A stretch of DNA of 64,000 nt from Hyposmocoma kahamanoa (GCF_003589595.1 NW_020653711.1:5083231-5147230), one strand, 5' to 3'; shown: positions 32,761-44,290, counted from the stretch's first letter. A program made the numbers and translations. The notes: generated by a model not told the origin, from the letters alone.

Positions 32761-33105
32761 TTTGATATTTGAATATTTAATATTTGAATAATAAATAAAA
32801 AATAAATTAACGTTGGAATTCTTCTAATTAAGCAGCCTGTATGTTCGCTGGCGTTGGAAGCGGGACCGGTTTTCTGCGTTGTTGGCGATTCAAGCTCGAT
32901 GGCGAGAATTATTTTAGTGAATAAGATTTTTGTTATTTATATGTACCTTCGTGTCTATTTTATTATTAATTCGTGTTTTATAAGAGTAGTTTGTTTAAGA
33001 GAAGTTGCAACACTCAGACAAACCTATGTAGGTTTAAGAGTGTGAAGACTAAATGTTTTTTGTCTTTGAAAATAAAAATTAAATCAATCAATCAATCAAT
33101 ATAGT
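32761..33105 (+). repeat. Unidentified unit ending in (AATC)n
   Basis: A GC-richer start (about 32835-32905) leads into AT-rich DNA ending GAAAATAAAAATTAAATC and five AATC units at about 33080-33100. A transcript-like end joined to a short tandem tail could be a retroposon end. The 63-codon frame inside has no recognisable domain. Confidence 0.3.
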
Positions 33106-34090
33106 TTTCATTTATTCATTACAAAACTTGTATGCTAATATATAACATAAGTTTACGTTACTATAAATAATGTTTGCATATTGTGCAGTGTACCGCTGTT
33201 TGTTATCACCTTAAAGGGATAAAGAGAGGAGTTCCATTCGATTTCCGAAAGATGAAACGAATTACTTCGTATAAAAGAAAACTTATGTCTGAGACTCATT
33301 CAGTTATTGTTTTCTTCAACATATAATACAGATTTATTATATCAATACTGATTATTATACAATAAGACGCCATAACTTCGTAACATTAAACAAGGGTTCT
33401 CGAATTTTCAGTTTGTATTGCCCATAAATATTACGTAGTGAATAATTACTAACTAGGTAATGATAAACTTGGACACGCAATTTCAAATACCTTTCAAATA
33501 CATTATTTAAAAGTACCTGTCCAAAATATAACATTTTAAGTGCTTTTAAATGTCTTTTAATATATTTTTTAAATAAATCTTCAATATTATAGTTAGTGAA
33601 TTGATGAAAAACATAATATTATATCGATATAGGTACCTAATGAACATGTGTAATTATTAGGATTCTATTAATAGAATTATAGATAACAGATTCGCGCTAG
33701 AGTTTTCGCTATGTTGCCTCTCTGACTACATAACGTAGTAGTACGAGACAGCGATGGGTAACCCGGCTACTTCACGAACACACTTGCGCGTGTGCGGATA
33801 AATAACTTTCAGGAGGTAAATAACTTTCGATTGTTGTATGGAGTGTCCGGGGTGTGCCACTGGGAAAATGGATATAGTATCAGAACTTTTTTGTTGGAAA
33901 ATTCAGTTTTACGGGTCCGTGATATAGGAAGGAAAAGAAGAAGGAGATTTAATATTCATTCATTTAATATTCTATGGCGATTACGAACGAAAGCATCAAT
34001 TGACCGATCTGGGTCCATTATTATAATTTTATTAACTTATGTAATAATTTAATAATAATAGGAACATTAATTGATCATTTAGTAGTTGTA
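33106..34090. other. No gene seen
   Basis: AT-rich. The plus-strand 86-codon frame at 33792-34052 shows no domain or codon bias that I trust. Confidence 0.45.
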
Positions 34091-34215
34091 GTCGCATGCG
34101 ACTTGCGACGACTGATCGCTGCAAGTCTCATGACCAATGGTCATGGACTCAAACAACCTGCATTAGTTCTACATGTTTAAACAAGTCACAGCGAGTCGGT
34201 GTGACCGCTGTGACT
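34091..34215. repeat. Cluster of three palindromes
   Basis: GTCGCATGCGAC (34091-34102), CATGACCAATGGTCATG (34129-34145) and AGTCACAGCG...CGCTGTGACT (34184-34215) lie within 125 bases in a GC-rich patch that continues to about 34260. It could be the core of an unrecognised element or a regulatory patch. Confidence 0.55.
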
Positions 34216-35694
34216 CGCGTGAATCGCGAAAATCGAGGGCACGCTGCACCCTGCAGCCCTAATGTGTAAAATACGACCTAATCATGATTGCAACCTAACA
34301 AAAGGTTAGAACTGCGACCATAACGGTCCTCGAACCGAGCTAGCGAAGCGAGCGTGCCGCGGCAATGACCGGCGAATAGCCAATACTAAATTTCTATAAG
34401 CAACAAAACATGCAATTAGTTTTTTTGGTACGAAAATCATGTCCACTTAACAGAAAAAGTTGCTAATCTAATAACTTAGGCGATTCAACTATTTGTAAAA
34501 CGAAATAATGTATTATAATTTTTTAATACATAAACCATAAATTGATTATATTAGCTTATCATTATATCTTAACGAAATTATACACTTCCTATTAATTATA
34601 TGTCATGAATGATTATATCCTTTGAAATATAAACAAGTGAAAATTGTTCTTTTGTTGTTATACGGATGATTACACACGCCATTCAATTATTGTTTTATGA
34701 ACTCTCTGCCGATTATGGGAGGTTGAAAATTCAAAAACAAATGAAATCACGCGTAAATTTCATATAATAATATATCTTTGAAAAAGACGATAAATAAATT
34801 TAAATTTATATTTTATCTTAAAAGGGTTTTCTTGGAGAATAATGTACTTAGTTTTTGTTTGTTATGTTTCTAAATACGGAAAGTATTTCTAACTGTGATT
34901 TGTTAAAAATCAGTTCTTTTCCAAATCATTGTACTTGTTGTAAAATTACTTTTGAATATTTTTTTTTATTGCATACTATAAAGACCATCGTCGAATTTAA
35001 TGTTGTTCGTCATTGTATCTTTAAAATCAAATTGTGCCTAAACGCAGCCACTCTATGAATGCTTAGTTTTAAATACGTTTAAATATCTTTTTGTGGTTTT
35101 TACATTCTTAAGAAAATTGTAAATTGTTTTGTTGTACAATAAAATGTTTACATACATAAATATGCAATTCATCACAGTATCTTTCGTAAAATTTCAAATT
35201 CGTAGCTCTATTATTTTGGTAATTTATTTCATATTTTATTGGTGACCCTAATGTATCGCTGATAGGTTAAATTACCAATCGTAATCTAATAGCCAATAGA
35301 TGGCGGTGGTAAGGCAAAATAATAGTTCATTACTATATTCGCAAAATTGGCAGCTAAAAGTTATACTTTTATTGTATACGCGATTGGAGGAATTCATGAT
35401 TCTTTAAAAATTCACATAACTTTTCATATACAATCTCTCAATTAGATAAAGATATATATTTTCCGCTCGAAACTTAGTTACACATACAAAGGTACTATCT
35501 CGTTTACTCTTTGTCCAAAGTATGAATACTGAATGTCTGGAGTTTGAACCTCAGGTCATCTAATTTTTTATATTTTGCTTTCATTTATGTTAGTACTCAG
35601 GATTTTTCTATATTATATGTAATAAAATGTATAAACAGTCATTTTGCTTAAAATAAACATAATGAAAGTTTTGTACGTTACTTATTTTACTTTT
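34216..35694. other. No gene identified
   Basis: A GC-richer start to 34380, then AT-rich DNA with T-rich stretches. Confidence 0.45.
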
Positions 35695-35868
35695 GGGACT
35701 TGTTAACTTAAGTATCAGGTGACAGACGCAGTGTAAAGTGTGTGCCTCTCAAACCTTTGCGATTTAAAGCTCTCGGTGGTATTGCAACTGTTATGAATGG
35801 ACAAGCGTAACGTTTATCACCAGGTGCACGACATTATTCATCCTGTCACTTGGTATCATAAAAGAAAA
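35695..35868 (+). repeat. Family A, 3' half
   Basis: Forward copy from GGGACTTGTTAACTTAAG through AACCTTTGCGATTTAAAGCT to CACTTGGTATCATAAAA. Confidence 0.85.
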
Positions 35869-36317
35869 CCAGTTGAAAAATCCCAGTTCTGCAATATTAC
35901 GATATTGTACATAGGCAGCGATGTGTTTAGTGCTTATCATGTACATTTAACTTACCTTCTTAAAATGATTGTGTATCAAAATCCTCTCTTACAATATCTG
36001 AAACAACAAAAAAAGCCCATTGCATAAACTGTCAAAATATATAATCCTGATATTACACTCGCGTTTTCAATTTCTTTAACGGTGTCCTTAAAAAAACAGG
36101 TGGAGTTAAAAACATGGCCAAAATGAGAATACTGTTTACGATAGAATTTCGCTAGAACACGTTTTTATACAGGCTGTAGCTAGGAGTATGCAAAAAGAAG
36201 TTCACAGTGGTAACTTTCTATTGGTTTAAGTAAAAATGTTCAGTTGAGATTTTAGGCTTTTGGGATTGTTTCACCTTTGAAATTAAACAATTTTTTTAAA
36301 CAAACCAAAGGTTTGAG
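35869..36317. other. No gene seen
   Basis: AT-rich spacer. Confidence 0.5.
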
Positions 36318-36484
36318 CATAATATAATAAGACAAATATGGTAACTCCATACAATCGTGGCAGCGCGGACGTGTACGGACGCACACATTCGCATAATTTC
36401 GTGATGAAGCCGCTCGGTAGGCCTGCACACATATAAGCCCCTCTGATGCGTATGAATGGAGTTCCATGCTTATCTTATTATAGT
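36318..36484. mobile_element. Foldback element H with GC-rich core, copy 1
   Basis: AATATAATAAGACAAATATG with GTAACTCCATAC at the left is mirrored by GAATGGAGTTCCATGCTTAT and CTTATTATA at the right. The core (GGCAGCGCGGACGTGTACGG and ACACATTCGCATAATTTCG) recurs in reverse at 48355-48490. Non-coding. Confidence 0.6.
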
Positions 36485-36800
36485 AAGAATAAGAATAATT
36501 TACTACTGAATCGCCGAGACACATATGATCTTAAAAAAGTACAATAAAAGTGAATACAAAAATTTGAATTGCATAGAAATGCACGAGTGAAACACATAAT
36601 TACAATGATAATAATAAATACGTGTTGCGGCCCACGCAAACGGGTCTCGCTCATCTATTAGCTATGTTCAGAAAACTTGATCCGTAGCGCTAGTTTTCAG
36701 CAAGCCCGATACAAGTGAAGCACGTGCTCTTGCGCAAACAATACAAATACATATTTATACTAAATATATAATATTTATGAACTTGCGCGATGAACTATGA
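36485..36800. other. No gene seen
   Basis: Mostly AT-rich spacer. Confidence 0.5.
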
Positions 36801-37240
36801 GCGATGACTTACGGCTCTGAGACGTGGTCACTTACTATGGGTCTCATAAAAAAGCTCAAAATCACTCAACGAGCTACAGAGCGAGCAATGCTCGGTGTTT
36901 CTCTACGTGATCGAATCAGAAATGAGGAGATCCGTAGAAGAACGAAAGTCACCGTCCGACATATTTCAAAGAATTAGCAAGTTGAAGTAGCAGAGGGCAA
37001 GGCACATAGCTAGTAGAACTGATGTCCGTTGGGGCAGAAAGGTTCTCAAATAGAGACCACAAATCGGAAGGCGTTAAGTGGGATGGCCTCCTACTAGATG
37101 GACGGATGACCTGGTAAGGGCGGCAAGTGACCGATGGATGCACGTCGCGTCGCGGCAATCTTTGGGGTAGGTAGGTAAGTTCAGTAGTGGACGTTTTCTG
37201 GCTGATATGATGATGACGATGAATAAATAAATAAATAATA
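36801..37240 (+). pseudogene. RTE/jockey-type LINE, C-terminal remnant and 3' end
   Basis: The plus strand encodes, with frameshifts and stops, MTYGSETWSLTMGLIKKLK, RAMLGVSLRDRIRNEEIRRR, then a block resembling KWQRARHIARRTDVRWGRKV, and GWPPTRWTDDLVRAASDRW. This YGSETW...RDRIRNEEIR...AGHIARR...RPPTRWTDD series is a familiar C-terminal signature of an insect non-LTR retrotransposon. The element ends AGTAGTGGACGTTTTCTGG and (GATGAT)-like DNA, then (AATA)n. Dead 5'-truncated copy. Confidence 0.8.
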
Positions 37241-37324
37241 CAGCCTAGGTGTAAACTAATTAATGTACTTTATTAGTAGATATTTACATATGATATATAA
37301 AGATGTGATGAATATTATGTGCAG

Positions 37325-37440
37325 TAATGGATACTGTGGTTTGAGCCCCTTACAGGGCTCATGGTCACGGGTGACAGAGATGTTAAAGTCAACCAGTTAT
37401 GTCTAATATAGTGAAAAACAGGGTGGTTTGCTAATGCAAA
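37325..37440. repeat. Dispersed repeat D, copy 3
   Basis: Matches copy 1 in CCCTTACAGGGCTCATGGTC, AACCAGTTATGTCTAATAT and, in rearranged order, GGTTTGCTAATGCAAAAC. Confidence 0.5.
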
Positions 37441-37442
37441 AC

Positions 37443-37474
37443 ATTACGTGTAACATTAATATGTTACACGTAAT
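37443..37474. repeat. Perfect hairpin, 14-bp arms, 4-nt loop
   Basis: 37443-37456 (ATTACGTGTAACAT) and 37461-37474 are exact reverse complements around TAAT. Confidence 0.9.
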
Positions 37475-37671
37475 TGATTAACGATTTACCGTCAATCATC
37501 GAGTATATAACCCGAAATAGAGACGAAATTCCATTTAATTTGTTTGAAAACTATTCTACCATATCATTACGGTGACAACTGCGCTCCTATTGACCAGCCC
37601 GAATTCGAAATAATTTACGGATGTCATCAATTGTTTTCCTTCGAATGGATCAGTTTAACTTGAGCTTTGTT

Positions 37672-38747
37672 TTATCCGCTCACGCGATGGGCTCATCATA
37701 CCGCAAAATGGCGGCTATTTGGTTTCGCAAATTAGAAAAGGATTCAGTTTAAATACAAGTTTTTATAAATAAAAATTATTATTCTGCATTGCTAAATAAA
37801 TACTCTCCGTACTACAACAAAAATATCTCAAATAAAATCGGTATAAAATCATCACCGGCACCTCTAGGTGTGGTATGCGTCTACGGTTGCATGTATCGCG
37901 TGAGCGGATAATGGACGAAAATTGAAAGATTACATATTTAATTAACGATTAAATGTGATCCACTTTATTTTGAAGTTAGATGTTTTGCTGTTTTTCCCAC
38001 ACTACCAAATGGAACAGCCCCTCATAGTAAAAGATATTATCCTTATTACAATAAATACAGAATACTTTTGGAATATACGGCGACGTACACACAGGTCAGT
38101 TGTTGCCGCTGTACTACTTCAGCTTTCTAATTTGGAATTTCAGTACAAGCGAGAGTTGATATTTAACCGCTCACGCGATACATGCAGCCGATACCGATTT
38201 ATCGGATATCGAAGTTATAACAGGTAAAAGAACTAATATTAATTGCTATTTCGGTAACTACTCTAGAAAACCATAAAGTTTTTAATGCCTGGGCCTGTCA
38301 TTTAAAAAAATAAACAATTTCATAAATACGTTACGACAATCGTGTGTGTTATTGTTTGGGCTGGTGATTTCGGTGTTTATTTATTGAAAACATACCGTAA
38401 GTAGCGTTTTTTAAGTTTACCCTGAATATAAATGTTTATAAACTTTACTTTAAGGAGTAATTTCATTGTAAACGTTAGAACCACTCAAACGGAATATTAT
38501 CATATTTATCCAAGTACACCAAAAATTTCATTAGTGATTTTTAAGTGCAGGATTTGCGGTGTATTACTGCATTTTATTTGAGATGTTTTTGTTGGTAGTA
38601 CGAAGGGTATTTATTTAGCAATGCAGAATAATAATGTTTATTTATAAAAACTTGTATTTAAACTGAATGCTTTTCTAATTTGCGAAACCAAATAGCCGCC
38701 ATTTTGCGGTAGGAGGATCGCATCGCGTGAGCGGCTAAGAGTGATTT
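37672..38747. mobile_element. ~1.07-kb element with ~165-bp terminal inverted repeats
   Basis: 37672-37838 and 38577-38747 are inverted copies with roughly 90 percent agreement. Both carry CCGCTCACGCGAT at the outer edge, then ACCGCAAAATGGCGGCTATT, GCAAATTAGAAAAG and TTCTGCATTGCTAAATAAAT. The 13-bp end motif CCGCTCACGCGAT occurs twice more inside, at 37896-37908 (reverse) and 38166-38178 (forward). The interior has no transposase, so this is a non-autonomous DNA transposon or two nested short ones. TA lies one base outside each end motif. Confidence 0.8.
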
Positions 38748-39985
38748 AATGCCCATTTGCCTGTTGTTGTTGCCAGGTTGTTGCCTGGGAAGTTGCCAGG
38801 CATGTGTGGCCCTTATTTCGTCTTTATTTCTGGTTATATACTTGATGCCATCAATAAACCAAAAAACAAAAATACCATAGTACTATGGCCTAAACTCTCT
38901 TCTTAGAGAAGCCATGTGACCAGCATTTGTTTTTTTTTCGATACCACACCAAAACCTGGTCTCAAATTAGGAAATTCCCTGTACTATTACTAGAGCAATG
39001 GAACTCACTCTTCGAGGTACTGCCCAGACCACTCAGACCAGAACCAATTCAGATTTTTTTTTATTGGTCCTACCAGAAATCGAACCCGGGATCTCTTCAT
39101 TCAGCATTCGTGTTCTTCAATTGCCGTCAATAGAAAATAATAGTTCCTTTTTGGCATGTATACATATAACTAACAAGTTTACTTAGTTCTTCACATGGTT
39201 CGGTTTGGAATTTCAAATTGTATGTTGTCATGAATAATTGATTTTCGTTAAAAGTGTCAATTGCGTCTATTTACTGTTCAATGAACGTGGGTTGATAATT
39301 ATAACAAGTCTCTTTTTTAATAAATAATTTGTTTTATTTGTAATTTTGTTACGTAAACATTTTTTATGTACATTAGGACTTTTATTTTTATGATCTATTG
39401 TTTTCTTTTATTCTTATCCTTTCTGATTAGGTTGTTTCTTTTTTCTTTCTACTGTACTGGATTTCCTTCTTTAACTTTATATTTCATTATTTACTTTTAT
39501 GCCGTATCTTCTACCCACACCCTGCATAAAGGTAAGTTTATACTACGTGAGAACATTAAAGGCAGTAAAGCGACGAAATTGCAATTTTCTTTGCAAAGTA
39601 CATTGTTTTCAACTCGCCTTTTTAGTTTCATGTTGGCAATGTCGAGGAAGTTACTGGATTAAAACCGAGAGCTTATGTAAGAAACGTGGCAATGCCAAAT
39701 ATTGTAGTCAGAATGTACAAAACTTGGTATAAGTTTTTGCGGTTTTCCACTGCAACTTTCTTTGTAGTATAATTTTTTATAGACAATTCAACAAAGGTAA
39801 TCTGTTGTTTTTTGCTCGACAGAGCGCGACATGGCCAAATGCTGTTTCGAAAAATGTACTAAATGTATTTAAAGAATATTTCGGTTCATAGCAACTTTTG
39901 GATATACGTTTGACTATATTTAAGTATTTAGTAAGTTTTCACTTTTTCCTGTATTTATTCTTCAAAACAAACATAATTAATGTAA
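38748..39985. other. No gene identified
   Basis: Mostly AT-rich. A tRNA-like fragment lies at 39055-39125 (listed separately). The overlapping plus frames at 39366-39732 have no domain that I recognise. Confidence 0.4.
39055..39125 (-). repeat. tRNA-like SINE head fragment
   Basis: Reverse B-box-like GAAATCGAACCCGGGATCTC preceded by TGGTCCTACCAG. Related to the two fragments at 52165-52390. Confidence 0.45.
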
Positions 39986-40170
39986 CTGCCTCGGTGGCTG
40001 AGCGGCTACTATGCTGGACTGCCACGCAGAGGTCCCGGGTTCGATTCTCGGGCCGGGAGAAATATTTGTATGTCCTCCATTTATTTCTCTCGTGAGTTTG
40101 GGTGTAATTTGTGATTGTCTATGCTCTTCCTATCCTTTCCTTGTGCGGGGCTAATAAAAAATTAAAAGTC
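39986..40170 (+). repeat. tRNA-derived SINE B, copy 2
   Basis: Starts ACTGCCTCGGTGGCTGAGCG (A box), with GGGTTCGATTCTCGG (B box) and a body identical in layout to the copy at 54253, ending in an A-rich tail. Confidence 0.85.
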
Positions 40171-40794
40171 CCATATCTTTCCACATACGTTTTGTTTACA
40201 GTGATCCTCCCTACCGACCCTTAGGGTATACGAGAACGGCACTATGACCTGCGCGAGCATGCACGCGCAGGGACGATGAAAGTCAGTTCGTTTGCACCGA
40301 CTTCTTCCGGTTCTCTGTAAGGCTAACAAAGGCTAATGCCTTCGTTATATATATATTACATACACATATTACAAACACGGTTGGCTGCTGTCAGGAAGCC
40401 TTCCACAGCATGGTATATAAAAAATTCGATAGTTCTATAATGAGCACAACTGGTCATTTCAATTGCGTAATTGAATAAACCATTTATATAACTAAGCAAT
40501 TATTCAAGTAGCATCATAAATGAAAACAAAAAACATAAACATAAAGCAAAAAGACATTACTGCTATAACTAAACGGCTTTTTTGCCGTGCAATCACGCAA
40601 ATGCAATAAATTGTTCGTGTTATTCCCACAACGAACATATATTTTCAACTCTAGTTTCAGCCTAACAATGATTTTTCATAGCATTGTTTTATCCTTTTTT
40701 TTATAGATTTATATCTACAACCAAATATTTATATTGCGTATAAAAATATTAGGAAAAAAAGCTTTTCTGTCAAAGCAATATTGATTACAAGGAA
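40171..40794. other. No gene seen
   Basis: Spacer with a GC-richer patch at 40200-40330 and no frame. Confidence 0.45.
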
Positions 40795-40885
40795 TATTAT
40801 GACGTTTTACTACAATAATATTCATTTATTTTTGTGAAATTACTCCACTACTTTGTTATAATTATTGATAAAAAGATGAGAAAAA
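40795..40885 (-). repeat. SINE G tail fragment
   Basis: Reverse GTGAAATTACTCCACTACTT and GTTATAATTATTGAT, matching the SINE G tail. Confidence 0.55.
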
Positions 40886-40942
40886 TATTTCTCTTATTTT
40901 AATATGTATCGTTAGTCTGAAATTTATATATTATATGTGTAT

Positions 40943-40948
<6 letters not shown>

Positions 40949-40974
<26 letters not shown>

Positions 40975-40976
40975 CG
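40949..40976. repeat. (TA)n microsatellite
   Basis: Uninterrupted TA run. The isoleucine/tyrosine-rich frame across it is an artefact. Confidence 0.9.
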
Positions 40977-41102
40977 TTGTTTATGTATAGACGTAGTTAT
41001 ATTATATATATTGTATATACATGTATATTGCGTGTAAATAATGTAAACTCAACTCTCCGGTTGACAGGTAAAGAATGCCTAATGAGATTAACTCTGCCAT
41101 TT

Positions 41103-41225
41103 GTACAGGGTCACGAGTACGTCAAGCTTGACACTTAAGATTTAAATCCTACTCTATGCTGCTTACGATAAGGTAATAACGGTCCAAAGTTCAAAGTGTC
41201 AAGCTTGACGTGCTCTTGTCTGTAC
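41103..41225. repeat. Short foldback, ~31-bp arms
   Basis: 41103-41134 and 41195-41225 are inverted: the inner 16 bases (ACGTCAAGCTTGACAC) match exactly and the outer bases (GTACAG...) with a few changes. The inner motif GTCAAGCTTGAC is itself palindromic. Confidence 0.7.
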
Positions 41226-41754
41226 TATTTTGTGTGTAATAAAGTTTAAGTAAATAAAAAATAAAGAAAAAGTTCCTTCAAAGCTGAAGGTTTATATAGT
41301 TATACAGTTTCTGTATACTTGAATGACAAAAATCCGTGCTGTTAACCTATTTACCTCTTGCGGGTTATTTAAAATAAATATTGTAAAATTCTCTGAATCT
41401 GCCTCACGAATGAGCAATAGAATGTTCTTATGGAAAGATTTTGTGATTTGCATACCTGTGAAGTAGAGATTATTTCACTTTGTCATTATTATTGTATGTA
41501 AACGTACGTATTTGCAGCACACTTGCGTTGCGTCTTTATTTTCGCATGGCATGGCGGATCCTCGTGGATGCCATAGGTCTGGATCAGATGGTATGCCCGA
41601 CTTCATCAGGACGTGGACTCAGTGACCTATGAACTAAAACCTCCTGTACCTGCTTCTTTTTGTATTAACAGTTACTTTCGTTATTTGAATATTTTTGCAA
41701 AATAAATGAGTTACCAATTTTAATAAGGCAGGCGTAACCTAGTTTTTTTTATGA
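41226..41754. other. No gene seen
   Basis: AT-rich, with a GC-richer patch near 41525-41650 that contains no clear frame. Confidence 0.45.
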
Positions 41755-41938
41755 TCACAAAATCTAAGGGGCACTGCCACTGCGCCCGTCGCGTCGCCCT
41801 GAGACATAAGTTGACAAGTCCCATGTGCCTGTAATTTCACAAGCACCCGTTCCTTCAAAACCGGAACGCAGTAAAGCTCACATCATTGCTTGGCAGCAGA
41901 AATAGTTAAGGCAGTACTTCCCTGAACAAACTCTTCGT
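41755..41938 (-). repeat. Family A, 5' two-thirds
   Basis: Reverse copy from AAATCTAAGGGGCACTGCCA through GAGACATAAGTTGACAAGTC to AGTACTTCCCTGAACAAACT. The family 3' end is missing apart from TATGAT just before it. Confidence 0.85.
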
Positions 41939-42359
41939 CTTATTTGCTTATAAATGTGTTAGTGCAGAATATTAACATCATACTGCAGAAATCTCTCAAA
42001 AGTGAGAAAAAATCGTTTACACGAAACGTGCTTTTTTACACAGAAAAATGATCATCACTCTTTGTACAAAATGAGATTGCCGAGTTCTTAATAAAATCAC
42101 ATTAGGTATATTTTTCCTCATAAAGACTTCAATTTCTGAGCGCATTCCCTTTCCCCTAGGGTTACATAATAATGTGAAATATTTAAACCTCGAACATTTT
42201 AATGGTGCTGCTCCCGTGGGCAATATAAACGCTGTGTTTTTTTTTATATTACCTGTTCTTCTATCATGATTTTACAGTGGCAGTTGTTGCCAGCAACCGC
42301 TTAAACTACTCACTACTGTTTACTTTTACGACATAAAGTAGATAATCGTTCTGTTTTAG

Positions 42360-42581
42360 AATAACTTGGTCTATTTGTGCCGTGTCGGTGTGCAAGAGTG
42401 GCGTGCAGCACGCGGCGCGCTCGCAACGTCTTTGCACTGCCATTTGGGTCACGCGCCCGCAACCCTGCACGTTTACAACTCACCCACCACCAGAGCCATC
42501 GCAATGCTCAACGAGTTTCTGGCTCACATCCGGGAGACCGATGTGTTTGCTGACAACTGGCGAGTCCTCTCAGCGGCCTGA
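42360..42581 (+). CDS. Terminal coding exon of an unidentified host gene
   Basis: This is the one stretch that looks like a conserved host coding exon. It is preceded by a splice acceptor with a T-rich tract (TTCTGTTTTAG, AG at 42358-42359) and reads in one frame from AATAACTTGG to a TGA at 42579-42581. The 73 residues begin NNLVYLCRVGVQEWRAAR, include HAPATLHVYNSPTTRAIAM, and end FADNWRVLSAA. It is GC-rich in an AT-rich setting, and third positions strongly favour G or C, as in real codons. I do not recognise the protein and see no named domain; the C-terminal segment could be helical. Upstream exons are not identified in the window, implying a long intron. The overlapping frames on both strands are shadows of it. 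The phase at the acceptor is uncertain. Confidence 0.65.
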   Translation, partial: NNLVYLCRVGVQEWRAARGALATSLHCHLGHAPATLHVYNSPTTRAIAMLNEFLAHIRETDVFADNWRVLSAA

Positions 42582-42670
42582 AGTAAATTTAAGACAATTT
42601 ACAAACTACTGAAATTTTGTTTTGAAAAACGATAAAAAGAATGAAAAACGACAAAAATTTACGATAATCT

Positions 42671-42676
42671 ATTAAA
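42671..42676 (+). promoter_or_regulatory. Possible poly(A) signal after the host exon
   Basis: ATTAAA occurs about 90 bases after the stop codon in AT-rich DNA. It is the commonest variant of AATAAA. Such hexamers arise often by chance here. Confidence 0.3.
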
Positions 42677-42789
42677 GTCAATTTTGTAATGTATTTATCT
42701 TTATTTTTTTTACTTTTTAAGTACTATTTTGTATCTTTGCTGTATCTTGCTATACAACGATGAAATACGGCAAGGGTGATGGGTACCGT

Positions 42790-43020
42790 TGCAAATTCAA
42801 ATTCAAATTCAAAATAATCTTTATTTCATAGGTAAGCATTATTACACTTGAAATCGTCACAACGGTTAAGGGGCAGATTCCCCTGAGAAGAATGAGCAAG
42901 AAACTCTAAGGGTTGCTCTTTGTAAATAACATTTACATTTTTTTTTATTTTAAACATCAAAATTGCTCCTGGATCAGTCAGGGGCGGGTTTGTGACGAGT
43001 GTGGTAGATAGCACTGAATC
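42790..43020 (-). repeat. LINE 3' end in antisense
   Basis: Starts with four AAATTC-type units (CAAATTCAAATTCAAATTCA), then AATCTTTATTTCATAGGTAA and CCCCTGAGAAGAATGAGCAA, which match 25865-26000. It is the 3' end of the same LINE family, 5'-truncated. Confidence 0.7.
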
Positions 43021-43939
43021 ATGTTAGAGTAAGATAATAAATAACAGTGTGTTTTGACAACTATACTATTTAAGATTAATAAAAAAAGGAAAAAAAAATG
43101 TATCTGTATTGTTACATTTCAATTTTGCTTTATCTTTAAGTTTAAGTTAATTTGAAGTCGTTACACGCTTTGGCTTACGCTGTAAGTCCACAAGAATGTT
43201 TCCTTTATAAATAAAATTTTTAATTATAAAATTGTTTTTACTTCTTATGACAGCTATAGCAAATTGTCAAACGTGTCACGGGACACTTACTCTAAATATT
43301 TCTCGGCAATCTTGAGATTTTTCAATGCACCCGAATACACACTTCCATGTCTAATAATTATTTGTCATCTATCTTCCAAATAGTCAGCAAACTTTTATGA
43401 AGTTTAGGAGAACATTATCTTATTTGTAAAAAAATGTAATTGACAAGATAAACAAATTAAAAAAAAAAACTACAACAGTTATTCCATTTTCATTCTTTAA
43501 AGTAATCAAAGCAAAGGGCGAAGCCCGAAAAGCCTTCGAACAGAGAGTATATGGAGGTTCTGTTACTAGTACAAGATCTCACAATTGTTAAAAATGTAAC
43601 CCATATTTCCGGATGTAGTGAAAATAAGATATAATAAGACATTTATAACTCTATTGTGTCTCTACCGCCTCTCTGTTAGACACCTTTTTCGTGGAAGCTA
43701 TACCGTATAGGTTAGAAATATTTTAGGGAAAAAGTATAATTATTATCATGCCAGACAATCACACCAATTTTCTGGTCTGAAACTGGGAATTTTCTTGTAC
43801 TATGAGTTCCAAAATGGAAAAAAGCTAAACGTACATTTTAATGTACTTAATCCAATTACATGCTTCAGGCCCGAGCAAGTATGACCCCAGAATGAAAAAT
43901 GTATTTTTCTAGATATCCTATGGTCATGTAAAATATATC
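43021..43939. other. No gene seen
   Basis: AT-rich spacer. The phrase CTGGTCTGAAACTGGGAATT near 43773 resembles pieces at 38945 and 49882 and may be a short shared repeat. Confidence 0.4.
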
Positions 43940-44290
43940 AATGGTAATAGAATCGAATAGAATCGAGCCGATATTAATAGAATCTTTGCCCTGCACATAC
44001 GCGCGGTGAGGGTAATTTACAATCTGGGCCCCAGAGTATCTATGACACTTATCTCTCTCTCTCTCTCTCTCTCTTTCTGATAAGTTTAAAGATATTAACA
44101 TTCTTACACTAACATCACATTACATTTATGAAAATGTTATTATGTTAAGAAATTTTTTTTTATAAAAAATAGTAACAGACATAACATTAATACGAGGAAT
44201 AAAAATAAACTAGCTGTACTTGACAGTCGTCTTCATAAAGTCTCAAATTAATTTAAGGGGCAATGTACGCTGTACGCTTTTATGATACGA
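43940..44290 (+). pseudogene. LINE C-terminal RT remnant interrupted by a CT microsatellite
   Basis: The plus strand reads ADINRIFALHIRAVRVIYNL then GPRVSM, and after a (CT)n run at about 44050-44077 continues with DKFKDINILTL and SHYIYENVIML. The same order occurs on the minus strand at 25865-26760 without the CT expansion, where the DNA reads GTCTTTGAGAGATAAG. The microsatellite therefore grew inside an old coding sequence. Stops and the missing core show it is dead. Confidence 0.65.
44050..44077. repeat. (CT)n microsatellite
   Basis: An almost pure CT run in the LINE remnant. It produces the serine/leucine and arginine/glutamate repeats in short frames here, which are not genes. Confidence 0.9.

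Noticed and set aside
40935..41138. 67-codon frame with Ile/Tyr repeats
   Set aside because: It is translated from a TA microsatellite.
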